Shown here: positions 57,179 to 64,000 of the stretch, in pieces | How positions within the stretch are numbered: position 1 is the first letter of the stretch | Layout: each line of letters starts with the position of its first letter | Assembly: GCA_022712855.1 (NCBI GenBank) | Contig: JAFLJT010000206.1 | Location: 1 to 64,000, forward strand | DNA: 64,000 bases | Origin: Pseudodesulfovibrio sp. | Lineage (GTDB): Bacteria; Desulfobacterota; Desulfovibrionia; Desulfovibrionales; Desulfovibrionaceae | Direction: 5' to 3' | The notes under the pieces: generated by a model | What the model was told of the DNA's origin: nothing | The model's input: the letters and a program-made list of their open reading frames with translations, nothing else | Database searches by the model: none | Program-made: the position numbers and the translations under genes

Positions 57179-59272
57179 CTATGCGGTCTTAACAACTGCA
57201 ATTGTTATATCGTCCAGTTGCTCAGCGTCACCACGGAATTCTATCAGTGCCTGTTCCAATGCTTGGATGATTTCCTCTGAAGTTCGAGAAGAGTTGGCCC
57301 TAATCACTTTTTTCAGACGTTCTTTGCCGAACATGACCTCTCCAGGAGAGAGAGTTTCCCAAATACCGTCGGTTCCAATGACGAAAATCTGTCCGGAGGC
57401 AAGATTGCTTCGTTCGCACAACTCAAAATGAGCATCACTGACGACACCAAGCGGCAACCCTTCACCTTCCAAATTCTCGAACTTGTCGGTTGCCGGGTCA
57501 TAAATTAATGCAGGCTCATGACCAGCGCGAACCCAACGGATATCATTGCCTTCTGTAAGCTCCAGCAGGAACAGTGTCATGAAACGGCCCGACATATCCA
57601 TGTCATCGAACAAAAGTTCATTAACTGCCTGTACAATGCTATCCAAGTTGGCTCCAGACCCGGCTTGGCTGCGAAGATATGCCCTTGCCGAGGACATCAT
57701 CAATGCGGCTTGAACGCCATGCCCGCTGACATCTCCCACCGCCACTATGAGGCAATCTCCGTCCTTGGTCTCCCTAGATATAAAACCGTAATAATCGCCA
57801 CCGGTTTCATCACAGTATGTGCTCTTCGCGGCAACATCTGCATTAGAAAAAACCGGGCTTTCTGATGGAAGCAAGCTTTGCTGAACTTCCTGGGCCACTT
57901 CCAACGCGTGCTTCATAACCACCCGTTCATGTAACTCGGGCAGCATTTTATTGAATGCAAAACCGAGCTGACCGATCTCGTCAGTGGAGCGAACATTTGC
58001 TTTGGCAGAAAAATCTCCCCTGGACACACCTTGCACCGCATCGACCAACTCTCTGATGTTTCGCGTAAAAAATCTTGATAATATAAGAGCTATGCCAAAA
58101 ACCAAGCCTGCCACCAGGAGCATGACATACCCCATCTTTATGTCATGCTCATCAACCTGCGTTACAACATAGTCGCGAGCAGCCTGCGCATCCTTGACAA
58201 TGTCATCCTTGGGAACAATCAAAAGAAGTGATGTGCCACTTTCATCGATAGGTGCATATGCCCAGAGAGCATCCCCGTCTTTATAGGAGGGCATACTGAC
58301 GACACCAGTTTTTTGAGCGAAGAGGTCGGCTGCTATGACACCTAATTGTTCAGCGTTATCAGAGGTGAGCCACTTCTCTCCCTCCGGAACCCACCAATGC
58401 CCTCGACCGATCTTATGAACTTGCTCTTGAGCCACGACCTTCAAGCGAGGAGGTCTATTCCCTTGGCCGAAAGCCGGCTTGACGAGAAAGGCTTCTACAT
58501 TGTCGGAAAACATATTGACATGATGATTCTCACGGAGAAGAGCATCTATTGGGACGACAATGGATAAATTACCCAGCAACTTTCCTTCATCATTTTTGAT
58601 CGGAGCAGTCACTTTGAATGCCAAACGCCGTGTTAGCTTATCCAGCAGAGGCAGCGACCATGTCAGCCCTCTCTGCAAATTGGAAGCCTCATCAATCTCA
58701 CCTTGAGAACGGCGTATTTTGTGTTCATCATTAACTTTGGGGTATGTGACACGGCTGCCGTCAGACAGAATCATCTCGATCCATAAAATCAACTTAGGGT
58801 ACTTAAATTTAGCTGTCCCCATCAATGGAATCAGATTATTCATTATTGGCTTGTCGCTCTTATTCCCCTCAAAAGTAGCCTGTTGAAAATCAACATCAAG
58901 AGACTGCTCGCGGTCCCGCACATGCAAGGTAAAGTATTCTTCCAAGACCTCGTTCATCCTTACATCGGAGGGAATGAATGGGGCGTCATTCGTGGTATGG
59001 GCGTATCCGTACAACACCCCTTCTATTCTTGAAGCTATGAGGAATGATATTGATTCAAGGAGTTGACGTTCCTGTCTTAAGACTCGCGCGTGATCTTCAA
59101 CAATACGCTTGAGTCCCATGCGGGCCTTGTGCACAAGCACTTTCTCGCTTCTTTCAGCAAGGTTGTTCCCCATCACGGTCAGATCCCTTTGAATGCTGGT
59201 TCGAACCATCAGCAAAGGGAACAAAGAAATAACCATTAATAGAATTAGTAGCTTAAAACGGATACGCATCAT
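57179..59272 (-). CDS. Membrane HAMP + SpoIIE/PP2C phosphatase (RsbU-like)
   Basis: Periplasmic sensor, HAMP region ELVDAVQGVSRGDFSAKANVRSTDEIGQLGFAFN, PP2C DETGGDYYGFIS...AVGDVSGHGVQAALMMSSARAYL...QLDDITIAVVK. Confidence 0.92.
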   Translation of the reverse strand: MMRIRFKLLILLMVISLFPLLMVRTSIQRDLTVMGNNLAERSEKVLVHKARMGLKRIVEDHARVLRQERQLLESISFLIASRIEGVLYGYAHTTNDAPFIPSDVRMNEVLEEYFTLHVRDREQSLDVDFQQATFEGNKSDKPIMNNLIPLMGTAKFKYPKLILWIEMILSDGSRVTYPKVNDEHKIRRSQGEIDEASNLQRGLTWSLPLLDKLTRRLAFKVTAPIKNDEGKLLGNLSIVVPIDALLRENHHVNMFSDNVEAFLVKPAFGQGNRPPRLKVVAQEQVHKIGRGHWWVPEGEKWLTSDNAEQLGVIAADLFAQKTGVVSMPSYKDGDALWAYAPIDESGTSLLLIVPKDDIVKDAQAARDYVVTQVDEHDIKMGYVMLLVAGLVFGIALILSRFFTRNIRELVDAVQGVSRGDFSAKANVRSTDEIGQLGFAFNKMLPELHERVVMKHALEVAQEVQQSLLPSESPVFSNADVAAKSTYCDETGGDYYGFISRETKDGDCLIVAVGDVSGHGVQAALMMSSARAYLRSQAGSGANLDSIVQAVNELLFDDMDMSGRFMTLFLLELTEGNDIRWVRAGHEPALIYDPATDKFENLEGEGLPLGVVSDAHFELCERSNLASGQIFVIGTDGIWETLSPGEVMFGKERLKKVIRANSSRTSEEIIQALEQALIEFRGDAEQLDDITIAVVKTA

Positions 59273-59466
59273 GCCTCCTGAGTCACCATGACACTTAATT
59301 CATTCAGAAGGTAAATTCTACAGGCTTTCCCCTGTAATCACTACCCATCAGTACAGTTTTAACTGATGGTTGGAGAGCTCTGCAATCTATCTTATTTCAA
59401 AGGCGCCAATCGTCATGTAATAACTAGTTTATTAAAATCACAATGTATTCTTTTTGTATTTATTGG

Positions 59467-59700
59467 CTAGGTAACTTTCACAACAGCTATCGTCATGTCA
59501 TCCAACTGCCCGGCTTCTTCATGGTATTCATTCAGCGCCTGCTCCAATGCTTGGATGATCGCCGCTGAGGATTCAGACGAGTGAGTACGAATCACTTCCT
59601 TCAGACGGTCCTTGCCAAACATTTTCCCATCAGAAGAATGAGTTTCCCATATGCCATCAGTCCCAATGACAATAACATGGCCTTTTACAACAAGAATCAC
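59467..59700 (-). pseudogene. C-terminal fragment of PP2C phosphatase (partial duplicate of 57179-59272)
   Basis: VIGTDGIWETHSSDGKMFGKDRLKEVIRTHSSESSAAIIQALEQALNEYHEEAGQLDDMTIAVVKVT. Confidence 0.85.
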
Positions 59701-61055
59701 ATTCCATACTTTTTCAACTTATTATTCAGCGTAGTTCGTGTGATGTTGAGAATCTTTGCGGCTTCACTCTTGTTCCAGCCGGTTTGTTCCAGGGTCGCAA
59801 GGATTGCCTGTTTCTGGATATTCTCAAGCGGTTGCCCGCCAAGTTGAAGAGAGTTTGGTCCTGTTGCTTCATTCAGTTCATAACTTTCGATAACAGTCGG
59901 CGGGAGTTCCTTTTCCGTCACATACTCTCCCATGGAAAGTATTACCGCACGCTCAACCGCATTCTCCAGTTCACGTACGTTCCCCGGCCAGGGGTGCCGA
60001 ATGAGCATATCCATTGCGACAGGTGTGAACCCACTGAGTTTTTTTCTGTTTTTTTCGGCAAATCGTTCGAGGAAGAAATTTGCAAGCAAAGGCACATCAT
60101 CTTGGCGGTCCCGAAGCGGAGGCATCTTCAGCACCATGACGTGCAGTCGATAGTAGAGGTCTTCACGGAAGTTGCCTGCTTCCACTTCTTTTTTGAGGTC
60201 TTTATTTGTTGCAGCGACAATCCGAACATCAACCGAGAGAGCAGTGTCGCTGCCTAACCGTTGGATTTCTCGTTCCTGCACGGCCCGGAGCAACTTGGCC
60301 TGCATGGGCACGGATATTTCCCCAATTTCGTCGAGGAATATTGTCCCTTTATGGGCCTGCATGAAGCGACCGTCGCGTCTTTTGTCAGCACCGGTGAAAG
60401 CACCTTTTTCATGTCCAAAGAGTTCTGATTCCAAAAGAGTCTCGGAAAGGGCTGCGCAGTTGATTGTCACGAGCTGTTTCTTTTTTCTGTTGCTATTGAA
60501 ATGTATTGCCCGGGCGATGAGTTCTTTGCCTGTCCCGGACTCACCGGTGATCAGAACGGTTGCCTCGGTAGGGGCAACGACTTTCACCATCTCGGTGACT
60601 TCAGTCATGGCGGGACTCGATCCGATTATACCGGCAAGGGTCTGCTCAGGGGAGACTGCCTCCTTGAGATATTTATTCTCATCAGACAAACGCCTATGAT
60701 CAAGGGCTCGTTCAAGGATGATTTTGAGTTCATCAAAATTCAGCGGCTTGGTCAGGTAGTCGTATGCGCCCAACTTCATGGCTTCGACAGCGATTTCAAC
60801 CGACGAGTAGGCCGTCATTATCAAGACAGGGATGGCGGGATTGAATGCCTTGATTTCTTCCAACGCCTCTATTCCGCTGACTGTTGCCATGCGTACGTCC
60901 ATGAGGACGGCATCGTAGGGCTGGTCTTTGACGGCAGTGATTGCTTCTGCCCCATCCGTGACCGAAGATGTTGTATAGCCCCAGCCCCCGAGGACCGTTT
61001 CAAGCATCGAGAGGTGGCCTTTTTCATCATCTACAATAAGTATTGTTGCTTTCAT
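59697..61055 (-). CDS. Sigma-54-dependent response regulator (NtrC family, ZraR-like)
   Basis: MKATILIVDDEKGHLSML; GESGTGKELIARAIHFNS; ELFGHEKGAFTGADKR; C-terminal Fis-type HTH ATLEQTGWNKSEAAKILNITRTTLNNKLKKYG. Confidence 0.93.
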   Translation of the reverse strand: MKATILIVDDEKGHLSMLETVLGGWGYTTSSVTDGAEAITAVKDQPYDAVLMDVRMATVSGIEALEEIKAFNPAIPVLIMTAYSSVEIAVEAMKLGAYDYLTKPLNFDELKIILERALDHRRLSDENKYLKEAVSPEQTLAGIIGSSPAMTEVTEMVKVVAPTEATVLITGESGTGKELIARAIHFNSNRKKKQLVTINCAALSETLLESELFGHEKGAFTGADKRRDGRFMQAHKGTIFLDEIGEISVPMQAKLLRAVQEREIQRLGSDTALSVDVRIVAATNKDLKKEVEAGNFREDLYYRLHVMVLKMPPLRDRQDDVPLLANFFLERFAEKNRKKLSGFTPVAMDMLIRHPWPGNVRELENAVERAVILSMGEYVTEKELPPTVIESYELNEATGPNSLQLGGQPLENIQKQAILATLEQTGWNKSEAAKILNITRTTLNNKLKKYGM

Positions 61056-61077
61056 TGTGTGCACTTTTGATAGAATT

Positions 61078-62862
61078 TTAGACGAAAGATATTGTGAATG
61101 TCGTACCTTTGCCTGCCGTGCTTGCAATGTCGATCTTTCCACCATGGCCTTCCACGATTTTTCGAACGACAGCAAGGCCGAGACCGGTACCCTGATTTTT
61201 TGTTGTGAAATAGGGATCAAAAATGATCTCCTTGTCTTTCTCAGGAATGCCTATCCCTGTATCAGACATTTCGATGAGCAAGCGCGAATCTGAAGCGCGT
61301 ACATTGATGGATAATTGACCTCCGGTCTCCATTGCCTGGATACCGTTAAGGCCGATGTTGAGAAGGGCTTGAACAATGCGATCTGCATCGAGTTCTATGT
61401 GTGGCAGATCCTGATCAACATGGATTTCAACCTCAACTCCCTGACTCACCGCATCTTGTTGGAGCAACCGGGAGACGGTATCTATCACGATATTCATGTC
61501 GGTTTTCCGAAGTTTGAAATCAGAGGGACGGGAGAATTCCAGAAGTTCCGATATGACTCTATTGAGTCGCTCAGTCTCGGAGATCATCACTTTCGCAGCC
61601 TTTTGGCTCTCACTTCCTTCATCAAACAGCCCCGCAAAGTAGGTTGCAAACCCCTTGATGCTGCTGAGTGGGTTGCGCACCTCATGGGCTATGCCCGCCG
61701 CGAGGTTGCCAATGGCAGCCATTTTCTCACGCTGTCTCATCTCTGATTGGAGACGATGGATCTCTGTGAGATCGCTCAGAATGAATATCTTTCCAAGGTG
61801 GAGCCCTTCATCCGTAACCACGGGGGCCACGCTTATGTTAACCGGGGAAGACTTTCCGGCTACCTTTATTGAAAGCTCCCTGGTGATGGGGGTTTTCATA
61901 CTCGCGCCATCTTCAGACAGTTTGATGATATTTGCAGGGAGAACGTCATCCACAGATTGGTTGATGACTGTTTTTGCGTCAGCTCCGAGAAGAGCGGCGG
62001 CGTCCCTGTTCAAATGTGTGATGTTTCCGTCAGGGCCGACGACAACCAGACCAACCGGGAGGTTCGATACAATTTCCGCAGCAAAGGCCCGAGTGTCTTT
62101 TAATTGTTTGTTAGATCGATGGTATGCCTGAACCCACACCAGGGAGACCATGCAGCCAAGTGCCAGCAACAGCAAGACTGCTGATGTCGTGGCCATTATT
62201 GTGATGTCCTCTCCGCGTGCATCAACGAATGGCTTAATATCTAACCCTATAAATATGAGCGGCTTTATTATGATGTCTTGGGACTGCTGCCGTTGCATCA
62301 TACCCATATGTGAACTTGTGCCTTTCGTCCCACTTGAGGTGCCGTTCATGCGATGCTGCATCATGCCCCCCATCATATAGTTCGTCACTTGTGATCTGTC
62401 GGCATTCAGAGTGATGAACTCTTTGAAGACGATGAATGAATCAGGAGTATGGTTGTCCTCCAGGATTTTCCATTGCGCCTTTTGGGTTGGAGACAGGGCT
62501 TTGATTTGCGTTTTTGAGAGGAATACCTCTCCGATTCTTTCAGAGTCGCTATGGGCGATTATCTTCCCTGATTGGTCTGTGAGAGTGATGTAAAGGATAT
62601 CCGGCAGCTCGGCGGTGGCGTCAATCAATGCCTGCAATCTGCTTTCAGTGCCAAATCTGCCCATCATTCCAGCTTGGGCTCCCGCCTCAAACGACTTGAT
62701 AAGGGCCCCGCCTTTTTCGCCGAGCACCTTCTCCATATACCGTACTTCACGGTTATAGTTGAACACGGCGAGTACGACGATAACCAGGGTCAAAATGGCA
62801 GTCATGCCTATGATGAGCCAAATGGATGCAGAGCTTCCCAAAAGTCGTTTTTGAATTCTCAT
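61078..62862 (-). CDS. Sensor histidine kinase (ZraS-like) with Met/His-rich periplasmic segment
   Basis: Two TMs, periplasmic MMGGMMQHRMNGTSSGTKGTSSHMGMMQRQQ, PAS, H-box GNLAAGIAHEVRNPLSSIKGFATYF. Confidence 0.92.
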   Translation of the reverse strand: MRIQKRLLGSSASIWLIIGMTAILTLVIVVLAVFNYNREVRYMEKVLGEKGGALIKSFEAGAQAGMMGRFGTESRLQALIDATAELPDILYITLTDQSGKIIAHSDSERIGEVFLSKTQIKALSPTQKAQWKILEDNHTPDSFIVFKEFITLNADRSQVTNYMMGGMMQHRMNGTSSGTKGTSSHMGMMQRQQSQDIIIKPLIFIGLDIKPFVDARGEDITIMATTSAVLLLLALGCMVSLVWVQAYHRSNKQLKDTRAFAAEIVSNLPVGLVVVGPDGNITHLNRDAAALLGADAKTVINQSVDDVLPANIIKLSEDGASMKTPITRELSIKVAGKSSPVNISVAPVVTDEGLHLGKIFILSDLTEIHRLQSEMRQREKMAAIGNLAAGIAHEVRNPLSSIKGFATYFAGLFDEGSESQKAAKVMISETERLNRVISELLEFSRPSDFKLRKTDMNIVIDTVSRLLQQDAVSQGVEVEIHVDQDLPHIELDADRIVQALLNIGLNGIQAMETGGQLSINVRASDSRLLIEMSDTGIGIPEKDKEIIFDPYFTTKNQGTGLGLAVVRKIVEGHGGKIDIASTAGKGTTFTISFV

Positions 62863-62882
62863 AATGATCCTGCGGGATGAGG

Positions 62883-62899
62883 GTGACTAATTTTTAGAC
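62883..62899 (+). promoter_or_regulatory. Candidate enhancer (UAS) site, far
   Basis: GTGACTAATTTTTAGAC. Confidence 0.55.
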
Positions 62900-62915
62900 G
62901 ATGAGCCGCCATACT

Positions 62916-62932
62916 GGTTAAAAATTAATCAC
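62916..62932 (-). promoter_or_regulatory. Candidate enhancer (UAS) site, near
   Basis: Minus strand GTGATTAATTTTTAACC. Confidence 0.55.
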
Positions 62933-63028
62933 AATGCTGTTGTTTGGCAAGCACTAAAACGACAGTCTTCATCTCGGAATCCTAAAAAAATAAGTTATTA
63001 AAACAAGTTATAATGCAGACGCATTCTT

Positions 63029-63044
63029 TGGCACGGGGCTTGCC
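63029..63044 (+). promoter_or_regulatory. Sigma-54 (-24/-12) promoter
   Basis: TGGCAC-GGGGC-TTGCC. Confidence 0.88.
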
Positions 63045-63086
63045 TTATAGGTTGTATCTTCAACAACAAAACCGGAGGATACTATC

Positions 63087-63542
63087 GTGAAGAAGACTAT
63101 TATGGCACTCACACTGATTATGGCTATTGCATTTATTTCCACCAACGCCATGGCGCGGGGAATGAACGGCGGACATGGAAACGGCTACAACATGCATTAC
63201 AATACTGGAGCCAACTCCCAAGTCGACCCCCAAGTCTATCAGGACTTCCTGAACTCCACCTCAGACCAGCGCGCAGAAATCGCTGCAGACAGAGCTGAGA
63301 TCGCAGCGCTCATGGCAAGCCCGACACCGGATGCCAAGAGGGTTCGTACCCTGACTGAGAAGATCAACAAGAATATTACCACGCTGAACGAAAAGGCAAC
63401 TGCTCTGAACCTGCCTACACACGGCATGACGGGTCACGGCATGATGGGGTCTGGAATGATGGGCCGCGGTATGATGGGTGGCGGCATGATGGGCTTCAAC
63501 GGCCATGGCAATGGCTACGGCAATGGATGCCCTAATTGGTAG
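63087..63542 (+). CDS. ZraP/CpxP-like periplasmic metal-associated protein
   Basis: Signal peptide; helical STSDQRAEIAADRAEIAALMASPTPDAKRVRTLTEKINKNITTLNEKA; Met/Gly/His-rich tail. Confidence 0.8.
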   Translation: MKKTIMALTLIMAIAFISTNAMARGMNGGHGNGYNMHYNTGANSQVDPQVYQDFLNSTSDQRAEIAADRAEIAALMASPTPDAKRVRTLTEKINKNITTLNEKATALNLPTHGMTGHGMMGSGMMGRGMMGGGMMGFNGHGNGYGNGCPNW

Positions 63543-63553
63543 AGTATATCACG

Positions 63554-63596
63554 TCGGCGAGAGGGAGCACCAGTTCCCTCTCGCCAACTCTTTTTA
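63554..63596 (+). terminator. Terminator/attenuator between ZraP-like and SHOCT genes
   Basis: ggcgagagggagcaccagttccctctcgccaactcttttt. Confidence 0.75.
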
Positions 63597-63611
63597 TCTG
63601 GAGAAAATATC

Positions 63612-63869
63612 ATGTGGAATTGTAATTGGGGATTCATGAACGGCACTGGCCCAGGCTGGTTTATGGGAGGAGGCTTCGGAATGCTCTTCAACTTGTTCCT
63701 CCTCGTCGCCGCGGTGATCCTGGCATACAAGCTCATTCAGCGGTTTGTCCTTCGCCCAGAAGGAAGCAGAGACAAAAATGATTCATTGGAAATACTCAAG
63801 CGCAAATATGCCAATGGTGAAATCGATGACGAAGAATTTCGCCGAATACGAGAAGTACTCGAAGCCTAG
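63612..63869 (+). CDS. SHOCT-domain membrane protein
   Basis: TM then EILKRKYANGEIDDEEFRRIREVLEA. Confidence 0.85.
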   Translation: MWNCNWGFMNGTGPGWFMGGGFGMLFNLFLLVAAVILAYKLIQRFVLRPEGSRDKNDSLEILKRKYANGEIDDEEFRRIREVLEA

Positions 63870-64000
63870 TGTGTCAATTTTGAACTCGGCGTGATCTCGT
63901 ATAATCCCCCAACAGTCGCCGGTCACTCTATTAAAAAATAATGACGTTATACTGTTAGCATAGCCCCTTTTGTCGTAGATATTACAGTCAAGCTGTCATC

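Noticed and set aside
59400-59460. atgtaataactagtttattaaaatcac as a further UAS site
   Set aside because: Does not align to the GTGWYTAAT sites and no sigma-54 promoter is nearby.
1-64000. CRISPR arrays, tRNA or rRNA genes, retrons, phage structural genes
   Set aside because: None visible by eye: no regularly spaced repeats, no tRNA-like cloverleaf sequence noticed, no phage or reverse transcriptase ORFs.

Overview
Window from a bacterial chromosome, probably a Desulfovibrio/Pseudodesulfovibrio-type deltaproteobacterium (judged from gene content only). Left part (1-10.4 kb): end of a sugar ABC transporter operon, an RRM RNA-binding protein, an HD-GYP-type protein and ordinary genes. About 10.49-42.33 kb: a block bounded by a 26-bp terminal inverted repeat (24/26 matches), TGTGGGCGAGTAATAAAGTTCTTAAG versus TGTAGGCGAGTAATAAAGTTCTTTAG. 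A truncated TnsA-like ORF starts 97 bp inside the right end, so I read the block as a decayed Tn7-like element. Its cargo is a sensory cascade (binding protein, histidine kinase, response regulators), an envelope-glycan locus (five DUF3131 paralogues, cellulose-synthase-like GT2, GtrB-like GT2, two EamA/ArnE-F-like flippase subunits, GT39 with LamG-like domains, TPR + TIM-barrel protein) and a partner-switching module (two STAS, RsbW-like, RsbU-like). Exactly 5 bp beyond that right end, a second Tn7-like left end begins (42331). Heavy-metal cargo follows it (Cu P-type ATPase, YHS proteins, decayed copA/copB, merA/merC-like/merR, ZraSR-like system), suggesting two elements inserted in tandem. 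In the metal island, two sigma-54 promoters (56991-57006 minus, 63029-63044 plus) each carry a matching inverted pair of GTGWYTAAT-type sites at nearly identical distances, a candidate regulon of the adjacent NtrC-family regulator. All family calls come from reading the translations; no database search was run.
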